Shown: positions 9,989 to 18,971 of the stretch, one piece after another | Position numbering within the stretch: position 1 is the stretch's first letter | Layout of the letters: each line of letters begins with the position of its first letter | Assembly (NCBI RefSeq): GCF_004378355.1 | Contig: NZ_SNUB01000018.1 | Coordinates: 1-64,000 of the forward strand | DNA: 64,000 nucleotides | Origin: Psychromonas algicola | GTDB taxonomy: Bacteria > Pseudomonadota > Gammaproteobacteria > Enterobacterales > Psychromonadaceae | Direction of reading: 5' to 3' | Position numbers and translations under genes: made by a program | The notes under the pieces: generated by a model | The model's input: only the letters and a program-made list of their open reading frames with translations | The model's database searches: none | Told to the model about the DNA's origin: nothing

Positions 9989-10147
9989 TTAAAAGGCTTT
10001 TCGAACTTGCTCGCCCTTCTTTTTCATCAACTCAGCAGCCAACTCAATACGTAATTTGTTCAATGAAAAAGCATTAACTTGCTTTAATTGAAGTAACAAA
10101 TACAGCGCCTTAGCTAATAAAACCTGATACTCAAGGACAAAATCCAT
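9989..10147 (-). CDS. Possible small protein, 52 residues
   Basis: An open frame from ATG 10147 to TAA 9989 encodes MDFVLEYQVLLAKALYLLLQ followed by an amphipathic, lysine-rich C-terminal half. A GGGAAG lies just 2-3 bases before the ATG, a tight but possible ribosome site. It begins 15 bases after the stop of the next upstream frame, so the two may form a pair or be parts of one decayed gene. I recognise no family. Confidence 0.25.
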   Translation of the reverse strand: MDFVLEYQVLLAKALYLLLQLKQVNAFSLNKLRIELAAELMKKKGEQVRKAF

Positions 10148-10161
10148 TACTTCCCTATCTT

Positions 10162-10386
10162 TTAGCGGTAAAAAGCTAAGGGGTCGGCTTTAGTTTGTTT
10201 TAATAAACAACGGAAAAAGTGTTTAACAAGGAGTTTAATCGTTATAACGTAAGTCTTCTGCAACCATTTTTTTGCTATATTAATGACAACTTCACAATGT
10301 TCTTTTGCAATATCGTTAAAATGATTTACTACCTTAGGATGCATATATTCGCAATTATCACTTTTTAATGCTTCTAAATTAGACAA
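10162..10386 (-). pseudogene. Open frame of unknown origin, possibly decayed
   Basis: The frame is 74 residues from a TTG codon, reads open a further 15 codons up to TGA near 10431 and contains no ATG near its beginning. It encodes a basic segment with NHFNDIAKEHCEVVINIAKK. Immediately upstream in another frame lies a short stretch reading HVQRLALEGCSPYLP, which also looks coding-like. Together they suggest a gene broken by frameshifts and stops. No family is recognised. Confidence 0.25.
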
Positions 10387-10785
10387 TATAAAATTTGAAT
10401 CTTTTTTAAATCTAGCTACCCCTATTACTCAAGGTAAATAAGGACTACAACCTTCAAGTGCTAAACGTTGAACATGCTTATTATCACCTTTAGTCTAAGT
10501 TGATAGAATATTATGCATTGCTTCTAAAAGGTTTTTCGACAAATTTAAATAAAAATGCTTTTAAAATTAATGAAATTAAAGGCAATTTTTGGGATTAACT
10601 TTAATGAGTATTGCTAGTTTAATGTAGATGTAATTGTTGCGTGATATAGCAGTTGCTCTTGGAGCTGAAGGGATTGCCAATCTATATCAAAAACAAAAAC
10701 ACATTCTGTAAATTGGTTTTTCTTATTATAGGAATAATGAATTAAAAAGTATTAAAAGCAGAATAAACTTAAAGAAAAAATAAAA
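10387..10785. other. Gene-poor AT-rich stretch
   Basis: About 400 bases without a supportable gene. The part near 10430-10500 has the coding-like fragment described for the neighbouring decayed frame. The rest is low-complexity A/T with no known element that I recognise. Confidence 0.4.
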
Positions 10786-10814
10786 GCCTTATACAAATAA
10801 AATATCTATAAGGC
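10786..10814 (-). terminator. Terminator of the secreted beta-rich protein gene
   Basis: Arms GCCTTATA and TATAAGGC with a 13-base loop, followed on the minus strand by TTTTATTTTTTC, 19 bases past the stop codon. Confidence 0.6.
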
Positions 10815-10832
10815 CAATAAAAGAGTTACAGA

Positions 10833-11426
10833 TTAAAACCAAATACCAGCGGCTATATTGCCATGCCAGACTTGAGCCATGGTTTCACCAGGATAACCTA
10901 TAATTTGACGCTTCACTCCAAGCCCCAAAGAAAAACGATTACCAATAATAATGCCATATTCACCACCAATTTCCCCAACAGCTTTATATTCAGGCTCATC
11001 AAAACTAAAACGAGCGACACCGCCGCCCGCAAAAAGCCCAAAATAAGTGTCTAAAAATTGAGATTCAGTTGAAATAACACCTTGGAAGGCAAATCCAAAA
11101 GTAAATGATTGGTATCTATCACTGTGAGTTTTACCATCATCACTTTTAACATCAATAGTTGAATACTCTAAATAAAAAGGAAATCGTTGGTTGGCAGCCA
11201 TGTCAGCACTTGAGTCAATATGAATCCAACGAGCCCCTTTAATTCTATCCGCGTCTAAACTGAGATAGCTATAATCATCATCATGATTAAGGTCCACTTC
11301 TTCTTCATCTCCAAACACTCCCACCAAAGAAGAGGTGTAAACAGTAAAAATATCAACACCTTCATAGGGAGCTGCAACTGCAGATGCACTAACAAGCATA
11401 ACAAGAGAAGCAAAAAATCGTTTCAT
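10833..11426 (-). CDS. Secreted hypothetical protein, probably outer-membrane or periplasmic
   Basis: A 197-residue protein with a clear signal peptide (MKRFFASLVMLVSASAVAA, cleavage before APYEG or PYEG). The mature part is rich in alternating aromatic and small residues (YQSFTFGFAFQGV, YFGLFAGGGVARFSF, GNRFSLGLGVKRQ) and ends in GIWF, with a terminal Phe as in outer-membrane beta-barrel proteins. An acidic loop with DEEEVDLNHDDDYSY lies near residues 40-55. This suggests a small 8-strand barrel, but I do not recognise the family. It stands alone with its own terminator. Confidence 0.7.
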   Translation of the reverse strand: MKRFFASLVMLVSASAVAAPYEGVDIFTVYTSSLVGVFGDEEEVDLNHDDDYSYLSLDADRIKGARWIHIDSSADMAANQRFPFYLEYSTIDVKSDDGKTHSDRYQSFTFGFAFQGVISTESQFLDTYFGLFAGGGVARFSFDEPEYKAVGEIGGEYGIIIGNRFSLGLGVKRQIIGYPGETMAQVWHGNIAAGIWF

Positions 11427-11525
11427 ATAAACTCCAAAAATTTAAATCTTAATAACAAAACGATCTGTATAAGATAAAAAACACAAACTAGGTAAAGACT
11501 ATAATATAAGGTTTTATTGCTTTTA

Positions 11526-11687
11526 ATACCGATTGCGTTAAATATGTTATCTAAATTTTACGAAGAAAAAACAGTTCAATTCAAGGCATAAATAGACGTA
11601 AATGGTTGTTCCCTTTACGAAATTTATAACGAAGAAGTGGGCTGTTTTAGCCAGTAAAATAGATAAGCTATTTATCGTGATTGGTAT
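11526..11687. mobile_element. MITE-like palindromic element, copy A (162 bp)
   Basis: The element begins ATACCGATTGCG and ends TGATTGGTAT. Its two ends form imperfect inverted repeats of roughly 50 bp, so nearly the whole element can fold as one hairpin. It differs from copy F (48079-48240) at three positions. It lies in the gap between the secreted protein gene and the next hypothetical gene. No protein is encoded. Confidence 0.85.
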
Positions 11688-11924
11688 AATTATGCACCTT
11701 TAAAAAAGTATAATCTATATATCAAAAAAATAATTGTATGCGCAATGAAACATTTATAAATCTTAAGGTCGTTTTATAACTAAAAATAAAGGTCACTAAA
11801 AATTAACAACATGGAGTTTTTATCGGCAGTTAAATCAAAAACATTAATTTATATCTTTTTAGAGCAATTCAATAGTAGACCATCACTAAATTGTATGTGT
11901 TTTTAAAAGAAGAAGGTGAGGGAG

Positions 11925-12164
11925 TTATTTAAACTTACACGCGAGGCATTCTGTTTGATCAATGGTTGAGTAATCAGCATACCAATAATGAGGATCATTA
12001 ATTTGGTTATAGGTAAGCGTTGTTATTTTGTGATTTCTAATGAAACGATGCTTTAAAATAATTAGTTTCTTACATTTTGGTGGCCATGCTGATTCTTCTG
12101 CAATCTCATTACCTAGTGCAAGTTCATCCCTAAGAATGGCATTTAACTCATTAGATTCAAACAA
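11925..12164 (-). CDS. Small hypothetical protein, 79 residues
   Basis: The product is soluble and mildly basic, with three cysteines (CKK near residue 31 and CLAC near the end) and a Tyr/Trp-rich stretch DPHYWYADYSTID. The CLAC pair could bind metal but a second pair is missing. I do not recognise the family. It lies about 40 bases downstream of the lipoprotein gene on the same strand and may share its transcript. Coding is supported only by length and composition. Confidence 0.45.
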   Translation of the reverse strand: MFESNELNAILRDELALGNEIAEESAWPPKCKKLIILKHRFIRNHKITTLTYNQINDPHYWYADYSTIDQTECLACKFK

Positions 12165-12207
12165 TGGCCTAATCCCTTAAAATAAATATTAACTATCCAC
12201 CAGCAAT

Positions 12208-12756
12208 TTAGAATTTAGTTAAAGTAACCGATGCTAGTTGATCACGATAAAAGTAAAGACTATAGGTGAAATCACCTTCTACATAAGTAGTAATTTTATC
12301 TGATTCGCGTTTAATCTTATAACGAGAAAAAACAGCTTTTGCCTCTTCTTTTGTATTACCAAAAGAAACACCATTAGAAAGCATTAATTTTTTAAGGTCC
12401 AAGTTAAATACTTTTATACCAACAACATCACCATCAAGGTTAACTTTGAAGTAAGAGCTTGCACCATAATTTAAGGTCACCCCTTCCACTTCATAGGATT
12501 TATTTGCATTAATACTTTGAGGCTTGCCAAATTTTTTAACAACAGTGTCAATATGGTCGCCAAATTCAACATTAAGTAAACCTTTCTTAATATCATATTC
12601 TGAATCACTTAAAGCCGTATCAAAAGAGAACGAATTATTACTTCGTATTATCAATTGGTTGAAGTCATTAAACCAACTGTCACCATAGGATGTCCGTTCT
12701 GTGTTAGCACACCCTAACAAGAAAAAGCACATTAATACTGAGGTTAAATATTTCAT
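12208..12756 (-). CDS. Hypothetical lipoprotein
   Basis: A 182-residue protein with a type II signal peptide: MKYLTSVLMCFFLLGCANTE, lipobox LLGC with the acylated cysteine at residue 16. The following residues A-N do not include Asp at +2, so outer-membrane sorting is likely. The mature part has a repeat-like pattern (GLLNVEFGDHIDTVVKKFGKP and GVSFGNTKEEAKAVFSRYKI) resembling small bacterial domains that detect or bind envelope components, such as SmpA/OmlA-like folds. That resemblance is only suggestive. It is divergent from the DsbA-like gene. Confidence 0.65.
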   Translation of the reverse strand: MKYLTSVLMCFFLLGCANTERTSYGDSWFNDFNQLIIRSNNSFSFDTALSDSEYDIKKGLLNVEFGDHIDTVVKKFGKPQSINANKSYEVEGVTLNYGASSYFKVNLDGDVVGIKVFNLDLKKLMLSNGVSFGNTKEEAKAVFSRYKIKRESDKITTYVEGDFTYSLYFYRDQLASVTLTKF

Positions 12757-12900
12757 TTTATTTCCATTTCATTGTTATCATTTTAAAATTCCTTCCTGAT
12801 ATATTAACAAATTTTGTTAGCACGCTAAAAGGTTGATATTAATTATTGCCACTTTTAAATTTACTTTATACTCTAACAGACTTATTAAGGAGCTTTCTAA

Positions 12901-13542
12901 ATGGATAACACACTGAGTATGTATATTATTGCAGGAGTTATAACACTCACTATCATTACGCTCCCACTTTTATACAAGCGTTATAGAAGCAAACAAAGCA
13001 GTGCAAAATATTCCCTTTATGTCAGATCCTATTCACCTATTATTGGCCCCCAAAAAGCCAAAGTCACTGTTAGTCTTTTTTTAGATCCAGCCTGCATTAA
13101 CTCAAAGGTAGCCTATCAAGGAATTTCAGCCCGCATTAATAAATATGAAGGTAAGATAAAATTTGCTATACGATATGGAGCATTTTTTAGTAACTCCATG
13201 AAAGCAATTGCTATATTAGAAGCGGCAAAATCTCAAAAAATGCAGAAAAAAGTAATGGACATTGTATTTAAAGACCCTTCTGTCTGGGAAAATGGAAACT
13301 CCTCAGATTTAGAACTACTTTATGTTCAACTTGAAAAAAATGGAGTCGATATTAAACGCTTAAAACGAGATATGAACCACCCTAAAATATCAACAATATC
13401 TGTTCAAGAGCTTGTTGATGCAAACCATTTGAAAATAAAGCAGACTCCTACTTATTTTGTTAATGAACATGCTATCGGTTCATTTGGTCTTCATTTTCTT
13501 GAGGATCTTATAAAAAGAGAGATAAAGCTAAACTATGAATAA
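12901..13542 (+). CDS. Membrane-anchored DsbA-like thioredoxin-fold protein with a single active-site cysteine
   Basis: A 213-residue protein with an N-terminal anchor (about residues 7-25) followed by a DsbA-like domain. The segment VSLFLDPACINSK at residues 57-69 aligns with the CXXC region of DsbA/DsbG-type proteins, but the second cysteine is serine (C65-I-N-S68). TPTYFVNE supplies the cis-proline at residue 183. The lone cysteine could support mixed disulfide or isomerase-like chemistry but not ordinary dithiol oxidation. AAGGAG lies 8 bases upstream of the ATG. It is divergent from the lipoprotein gene. Fold assignment is fairly secure, function is not. Confidence 0.7.
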   Translation: MDNTLSMYIIAGVITLTIITLPLLYKRYRSKQSSAKYSLYVRSYSPIIGPQKAKVTVSLFLDPACINSKVAYQGISARINKYEGKIKFAIRYGAFFSNSMKAIAILEAAKSQKMQKKVMDIVFKDPSVWENGNSSDLELLYVQLEKNGVDIKRLKRDMNHPKISTISVQELVDANHLKIKQTPTYFVNEHAIGSFGLHFLEDLIKREIKLNYE

Positions 13543-13617
13543 AAAGTTTGATTGAAGCCTAGATGGACAGGTTATTCATTAATAGATGAAAACCTGTCAC
13601 TACGGTAAGTGATAAAT

Positions 13618-14100
13618 TTAGTCAAACTCATTAATTTCGATCAATGACACAACTCCACCGTCATCAATCATGAGTTGAACAATGAAAGGAAAAGTGAAAG
13701 TAAGGTTAAACTCCTTAAGTGCTGCAAACCCATTTTTAGCAGCTTTCATTAAGCTTTCTTTTGAAATCATCCCTTCAGGCACATAGATTTCATCTTTATG
13801 AGCAGGTTTAGTGCAACAAGTCTCAAATGTATCCTCTAAAATAACTTTACCTTGATTAATACTCTCAAAACTAAAAGCTCTAATGCCGAGAGTGATAAAC
13901 TCTAAATCTTCGAATTGATTGTCATCTTCATCTATAAAAGGATATTCAATAGAAACGGCATTCCAAGGCAAGACAACTGTTCCAATTGGCGGAGTTTATT
14001 CTACCCACATATTGTCAAATAGTTTAACGCCAGCAATAGATGCACACAAAGTACGAAACTGTTTTGCCCACACCAATTCTAGCTCTGTTAAATTTTCCAC
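13618..14100 (-). pseudogene. Hypothetical gene interrupted by one in-frame TAA
   Basis: From a GTG at 14100, with AAGGAAAG 4 bases upstream, a frame encodes MENLTELELVWAKQFRTLCA and continues to WVE, then meets TAA at 13996-13998. The same frame is open directly afterwards (TPPIGTVVLPWNAVSIEYPF) for about 125 more codons to 13618. Without the TAA this would be a single soluble protein of about 160 residues ending in LIEINEFD. The second part alone would have to start at TTG 13971 and lacks a clear ribosome site. I read this as a recent nonsense mutation; alternatives are two separate small genes or a sequencing error. Family unknown. Confidence 0.55.
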
Positions 14101-14382
14101 TTTACTTTCCTTTATAGCTCACCAATAAAATAAGCAACAAAATGAATGATACTTTAAGTCATTGAGTTTTAAAAACTTAAATTAGCAGTTTAGTAAACCT
14201 CTGATATTAAGAAACAAAAAGGCTAATCACGATGTATTAAACAATACATGAAACCCACTTTCATTATTGTCATAAAAGCAATAGTGATTCACATTTTACT
14301 TTCTATATAAGCAAGTAAAAATAAGTAATAATAATTGCATATTAAAACAATCACCTTCACGTTAAAAATGGAAAGCTGACTT

Positions 14383-15057
14383 ATGATTATTTTGCACGGT
14401 TTTGCAGCTAGTAACTATTACAATCTAGTAAAGCATGTACTCCTATACAAAGAAGTCCCCTTCCAAGAAAATCTACTTTACGGTGGCAGTGACGAATTAC
14501 TTGCAATTAGCCCTGTTGGCAAAGTACCAGCGATTACCACCTCTGAAGGACTTAACCTTTCTGAGTCGAGTGTTATTTGTGATTTTATCGAAGAAACTTA
14601 CCCAGATATTCCGCTTTATCCTGACAATGCAGAAGAGCGAGCAGTCGTACGTCAAATCATGAAAATAGCAGAGCTGTATTTTGAATTACCAAGCAGACGA
14701 CTGATACGTTATGCATTCTCTGGAACAGAAGCCCCAGAAACACTTAAAACTGAAGTTCAACAAGTATTAAATCGAGGGATCACAGCCCTAGCGAATTTGT
14801 GTCAATTTTCACCATGGATTGCAGGCGACAAATTCACCATGGCTGACATCTATATGCATTATGTTAATACCATTGTGACTTCAATAGGTTCAGTACAACT
14901 TGATTGGGATGTACTTGCTGAAATACCAGGAATGAAAGAGTGGAACAACACAATGAGTCAATCCGATATTGCATTAAATGTGGAAGCAGATCGCCAAAAA
15001 AATATGCCCGAATTTTTAGAGAAACTAAAAGCACAATTTAGTGCTGCTAAACAATAA
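14383..15057 (+). CDS. Glutathione S-transferase family protein
   Basis: A 224-residue cytosolic protein with an N-terminal thioredoxin-like domain (MIILHGFAASNYYNLVKHVL, then ISPVGKVPAI with the cis-proline and LSESSVICDFIEE for glutathione gamma-glutamyl binding) and an all-helical C-terminal domain with SPWIAGDKFTMADIYM. A catalytic Ser at about residue 10 is plausible (AASNYYN). The substrate is unknown. GGAAAG lies about 8 bases before the ATG. It sits 29 bases ahead of an MDR-family reductase, suggesting a two-gene unit for electrophile or quinone detoxification. Confidence 0.85.
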   Translation: MIILHGFAASNYYNLVKHVLLYKEVPFQENLLYGGSDELLAISPVGKVPAITTSEGLNLSESSVICDFIEETYPDIPLYPDNAEERAVVRQIMKIAELYFELPSRRLIRYAFSGTEAPETLKTEVQQVLNRGITALANLCQFSPWIAGDKFTMADIYMHYVNTIVTSIGSVQLDWDVLAEIPGMKEWNNTMSQSDIALNVEADRQKNMPEFLEKLKAQFSAAKQ

Positions 15058-15086
15058 ACAATCATTATTCAAAAGGAACAATTAAA

Positions 15087-16214
15087 ATGACAGATAAAAA
15101 TATTCAGCTCACTTCAACAATCAATGAAGACAACAAATTAACATTGGCTTTACAAGAGATAGAGATGCCACAACCCGGTGCTGATGAGGTCGTTATCCGC
15201 ATTGAAGCAGCCCCATTAAACCCATCTGACTTAGGTGTTTTATTCACTGCCGCCGATATGTCAACAGCAGTACAATCAGGCACTGAAGAAAGCCCAGTGA
15301 TCACAGCCGATGTCCCAGTTCAAGCAATGCCTTCACTTAAAACACGTGTAGGTAAAGCGACACCAGTTGGTAATGAAGGTGCAGGAACGGTTATCGCAGC
15401 AGGTTCATCGCCAGCAGCACAAGCATTAATGGGTAAAACGGTTGCAGTGATTGGTGGTGGAACTTATCGCCAATATTTATGTGCTAATGTGCAAAGCTGT
15501 TTAGTATTAAAAGAAGGTACTACAGCGAAACAAGGTGCGTCTTCGTTTGTTAACCCACTTACTGCATTAGCGATGGTCGCAACAATGCGTGCTGAAGGCC
15601 ACAAAGCAATTATTCACGCAGCAGCAGCGTCTAACCTTGGTCAAATGCTAAACCGTATTTGTATTGCAGATGGCGTTGATTTAATTAACATCGTACGTAA
15701 GCCAGAGCAAAAAAAGTTATTACGCGATATGGGTGCTAAATATGTAGTGAATTCAAGCAGTGAGTCTTTCCTTGCTGACTTAACAGAAGCAATTGTTGAA
15801 ACCAGTGCAACCATTGCCTTTGATCCAATTGGTGGCGGTGAATTAACCAGTGATATTCTTAATTGTATGGAATTGGCTGCGGCGCGAGATATGAAAGAGC
15901 ATACCATTTATGGATCTGATACTTTTAAACAAGTTTACATTTATGGCGCATTAAACCGTGGCCCGATTACATTAAATCGTAACTTCGGTTTTGCTTGGGC
16001 TGTTAATGGATTCCTATTATTCAATGCACTAGGTAAATTAGGTACAGAAACCGTAGTGGCGATGCGCAAACGTGTTGCAGAAGAAATCACAACGACCTTT
16101 GCAAGTAACTACACACATGAAGTGTCATTAGCTGAGGCATTACAATTAAAATCAATCGCAGCTTACGCTAAGCAAGCAACGGGTGAAAAATATTTAATTA
16201 AACCTCAAGCTTAA
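15087..16214 (+). CDS. Zinc-independent MDR-family quinone oxidoreductase-like protein
   Basis: A 375-residue medium-chain dehydrogenase/reductase. The GroES-like N-terminal domain contains PLNPSDLGVLF and VGNEGAGTVIAAG, and the nucleotide-binding domain has IIHAAAASNLGQMLNRIC. Zinc ligands of alcohol dehydrogenases are not evident, which fits the quinone-reductase branch using NAD(P)H. An unusual stretch of about 30 residues (TAADMSTAVQSGTEESPVITADVP) is inserted before the VGKATPVGNEG segment. AAGGAA lies about 10 bases before the ATG. Co-transcription with the GST gene is likely. Confidence 0.82.
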   Translation: MTDKNIQLTSTINEDNKLTLALQEIEMPQPGADEVVIRIEAAPLNPSDLGVLFTAADMSTAVQSGTEESPVITADVPVQAMPSLKTRVGKATPVGNEGAGTVIAAGSSPAAQALMGKTVAVIGGGTYRQYLCANVQSCLVLKEGTTAKQGASSFVNPLTALAMVATMRAEGHKAIIHAAAASNLGQMLNRICIADGVDLINIVRKPEQKKLLRDMGAKYVVNSSSESFLADLTEAIVETSATIAFDPIGGGELTSDILNCMELAAARDMKEHTIYGSDTFKQVYIYGALNRGPITLNRNFGFAWAVNGFLLFNALGKLGTETVVAMRKRVAEEITTTFASNYTHEVSLAEALQLKSIAAYAKQATGEKYLIKPQA

Positions 16215-16223
16215 TATATACGA

Positions 16224-16355
16224 TTTTAGGGGCGTCGGATTCATCCGACTTGCATTAGCTTACTAAAAACAAGTGGCTTAAAAGCCACGTCCCAAAGACG
16301 CAAGTATTACTCTTTCTCTGTTTTTAGGGCCGTCGGATTCATCCGACCTGCATTA
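16224..16355. repeat. Paired extragenic palindromic repeat between convergent genes
   Basis: Two 34-bp direct repeats (16224-16257 and 16322-16355) differ at two positions. Each contains the palindrome GTCGGATTCATCCGAC and ends TGCATTA. Between them lies another palindrome, GTGGCTTAAAAGCCAC at 16273-16288. The block sits between the stop codons of the MDR gene and the helicase gene, where it could serve as a bidirectional terminator, and resembles a REP/BIME-type cluster. Confidence 0.75.
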
Positions 16356-16361
16356 ATAAAA

Positions 16362-18335
16362 TCACTGAGTGCTATTAGTTAACCAGTTTACTACATCTGA
16401 AAAACGATAATTTTCTAACATCGCAAAGCCCGATAACTGACGTACTTTTAAGCGGGTAAAAATCGGAGTGGTTAACCCACAAAAGAAACGAGCTCTTAAT
16501 ATAGCGCTATCATGTTCACCTAACTTAGCTGCAATTTCCGCGCTTAATTGTGCCGCATTAAGTTGTGCTAATGACCTTAATTCAGCAACGGCTGGCATAA
16601 CCGCGGGGTAACCCGCACAAACTGAACAATGACCACAAGCGCTTTGTAAATTTGAATCTGAAAAATACTGTGCAAGTTGTAGATTTAAACATTCTGTGCT
16701 GGCAAAAAAATCCAGTAGATGATGAATTCGTTGAATTTCACTGTGCTCTTTTTGTAAAAATCGTTGTGTTAATTCATCACGTAATTGAACTTGAGGTGTA
16801 AATTCAGGTGCCGCTTGAGGCGTCAATTGAACGGTAAGCTTATCTTTATAAACCTTGTAAACTTGCGTCATTTGTTTAGTTTGTAATTCTATTAATCCTT
16901 GTTGATCTAAATAATCAATGGCGGTTAATACGCGCGATCTGTCACTTTGATAGTTTTGCTGCATTTTTTCAAAATTCAACGTATGCCAAGTACGTGCTCT
17001 ATCTGACGTTGCGAAAATGGTTTGTACAAACTGCGCGCGCTCTCCATGAAATTTTGCCACCAGCTCATTTTCAGGGATTAAAAATTTATATTTATATTCC
17101 GCGTAATAACTATAAGCAGGCTCAATGACGCCTTCTAATTCTAAATACACCAATAAGGTTTTCAGTGCTAACAAACGAATATTAGATTGGCTAGAAAGAC
17201 TGTTCATCACCACTTCCCATTGCCCTTGTGTTTGATTGATTTCGTTAAGAATAAAATCAATCGCCGTCCCTTCTGGGGTATCGGCATAAACAAAGTTTTC
17301 TAACACATTAAGATTGTTTTTATTGGCTAAGACTAAACATTCAGATGTTTGCCCATCTCGCCCTGCACGTCCTATTTCCTGTGCATAATTCTCAATAGAT
17401 TTGGGTAAATCGTAATGTACAACAAAGCGAATATCACTTTTATCAATGCCCATTCCAAAGGCAATAGTGGCAACAATTAACGGTAACTGTCCGCTCATAA
17501 ATTGTTGTTGGATTGCTTGGCGTTGTTCGTTACCTAACCCCGCGTGATAAGCCGTTGCTTGAATTCCTTGCTGAGTTAATGCTTGAGCAACCTCTTCCGC
17601 TGTTTTTTGCAGCGTGACATAAATAATCCCAGCAGCTTGATAACCGCTTTGTGTTTGATTTAATCGCGCCGTTAGCCAAGGTACTAAAGTAGAAAGTTTA
17701 TCTTGCTCAGTAACGCCAATCACAGAGAGATTTAAGTTACTTCGGTAAGATCCCGTTAAGGTGACATTGTTAAGATCAATACGGAATTTAGCTGCCATAT
17801 CTTGAATGACTTTTTGTGTCGCTGTTGCCGTTAATAATAACACTTGGCTAATGGCAAACTCTTCACGGTAACTGGCGAGCTTTAAATAATCAGGTCTGAA
17901 ATTATGTCCCCATTCACTAATACAATGTGCTTCATCAACCACTAATAATGAAATAGGTACTTTCTTTAAAAAGGCACGGAAACGTTCACTGTTTAATCGC
18001 TCGACTGAAATAAATAATATTTTTATTTCACCATCGGAAACGCTTTTATAAACCTGTGCGGATTCAGCAGGACTTTGCATCGATTGAATACTTGCTGCTG
18101 CAATTCCTTTACTTTGTAAAAAATCCAATTGATCTTGAATCAATGCTAATAAAGGCGACACAACCAAGGTTAAATGTGGAAGATGCAAAGCAGGTAATTG
18201 ATAACAAAGCGACTTACCTGATCCCGTTGGAAAGATAGCCGCTGCGCTGTGACCATTCATCAAAGCTTGGATCACTTGCTCTTGTCCCGGCCTGAATTGA
18301 TCGAATCCAAAATACTGCTTTAATAACGAATACAT
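16362..18335 (-). CDS. RecQ-family ATP-dependent DNA helicase
   Basis: A 657-residue superfamily 2 helicase. Motif 0 and I are FRPGQEQVIQAL and FPTGSGKS (residues 35-42), motif II is DEAH at 134-137 within the RecQ-type VVDEAHCISEWGHNFRPDY, and motif VI is QEIGRAGRDGQ. A zinc-binding region follows with four cysteines (STEC, ACGHC, SVC). The C-terminus has no recognisable HRDC domain, and Walker A has SGKS where classical RecQ has GGKS, so this is probably a paralogue rather than RecQ itself. It would unwind DNA 3-prime to 5-prime in repair. Confidence 0.85.
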   Translation of the reverse strand: MYSLLKQYFGFDQFRPGQEQVIQALMNGHSAAAIFPTGSGKSLCYQLPALHLPHLTLVVSPLLALIQDQLDFLQSKGIAAASIQSMQSPAESAQVYKSVSDGEIKILFISVERLNSERFRAFLKKVPISLLVVDEAHCISEWGHNFRPDYLKLASYREEFAISQVLLLTATATQKVIQDMAAKFRIDLNNVTLTGSYRSNLNLSVIGVTEQDKLSTLVPWLTARLNQTQSGYQAAGIIYVTLQKTAEEVAQALTQQGIQATAYHAGLGNEQRQAIQQQFMSGQLPLIVATIAFGMGIDKSDIRFVVHYDLPKSIENYAQEIGRAGRDGQTSECLVLANKNNLNVLENFVYADTPEGTAIDFILNEINQTQGQWEVVMNSLSSQSNIRLLALKTLLVYLELEGVIEPAYSYYAEYKYKFLIPENELVAKFHGERAQFVQTIFATSDRARTWHTLNFEKMQQNYQSDRSRVLTAIDYLDQQGLIELQTKQMTQVYKVYKDKLTVQLTPQAAPEFTPQVQLRDELTQRFLQKEHSEIQRIHHLLDFFASTECLNLQLAQYFSDSNLQSACGHCSVCAGYPAVMPAVAELRSLAQLNAAQLSAEIAAKLGEHDSAILRARFFCGLTTPIFTRLKVRQLSGFAMLENYRFSDVVNWLTNSTQ

Positions 18336-18394
18336 GGGAGAGCCTTTGATTAGAGTGTTAGCGTAAAAGTTATTTATACCATAATTAGCAGTAA

Positions 18395-18892
18395 CTAAAT
18401 GCTTTCATGGTGATCCAATGTTTTTTGTAACAAGGCTTCTAGTTGAGTTTGTTCTTGTTTAGTTAGCCCTTTTAATAAGGCCTTATCTTTTTTATGCAGT
18501 TCAGGCATTATTTTTTCAACCAGTTTTTTACCTTGTTCATTTAACTTCACTAATTTACTGCGCTTGTCTTGTGGATTTTCTAAACGCTCAATTAACCCAG
18601 CTTCCAGCAAGCGCCTTAATACCTTGGTTAATCCACCAGAGCTGAAAAACATACTTTTATATAAATCAGTGGGCGATAAACAATAAGGTTTAGCACTACG
18701 TCTTAATGTTGCTAGCACACTGAAGTCAGCATGTTGCAAATGATATTGTGTTACGCAGGCTTCAATTTCATTTTTAAAAAGCTCTTGTACACGCGTGATT
18801 TTGAGTAATGTTAACGATGAAGCGTCAACACATTCAGGCCAATTTTGATGCATTGCCAACTCTATTTCACGTAAGTTATTTTTCAATTTCAT
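18395..18892 (-). CDS. MarR-family transcriptional regulator
   Basis: A 165-residue winged-helix regulator: helices around LQHADFSVLATLRRSAKPYCLSPTDLYKSMFFSSGGLTKVLRRLLEAGLIERLENPQDKRSK carry the recognition helix and wing with the D-x-R motif. It is divergent from a Bcr/CflA-like MFS exporter. The 142 bp between them contain two inverted repeats typical of MarR operators (18972-18991 and 19001-19022). It probably represses the exporter and itself until a ligand binds; which ligand is unknown. Confidence 0.85.
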   Translation of the reverse strand: MKLKNNLREIELAMHQNWPECVDASSLTLLKITRVQELFKNEIEACVTQYHLQHADFSVLATLRRSAKPYCLSPTDLYKSMFFSSGGLTKVLRRLLEAGLIERLENPQDKRSKLVKLNEQGKKLVEKIMPELHKKDKALLKGLTKQEQTQLEALLQKTLDHHESI

Positions 18893-18971
18893 TCCTATTC
18901 CGATAATTCTAATACTTTAATTTCTTGTTTAAGCGGGTACTTAAAATATAGCTTAAAAAACGGTAATTAAT

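Noticed and set aside
15104-15304. Antisense ORFs over the MDR reductase gene (also 15641-15907)
   Set aside because: They are shadows of a highly coding frame, without start signals or conserved motifs.
16224-16355. A short CRISPR-like array
   Set aside because: There are only two repeat units, each a palindrome, with another palindrome in place of a spacer and no cas genes anywhere in the window.
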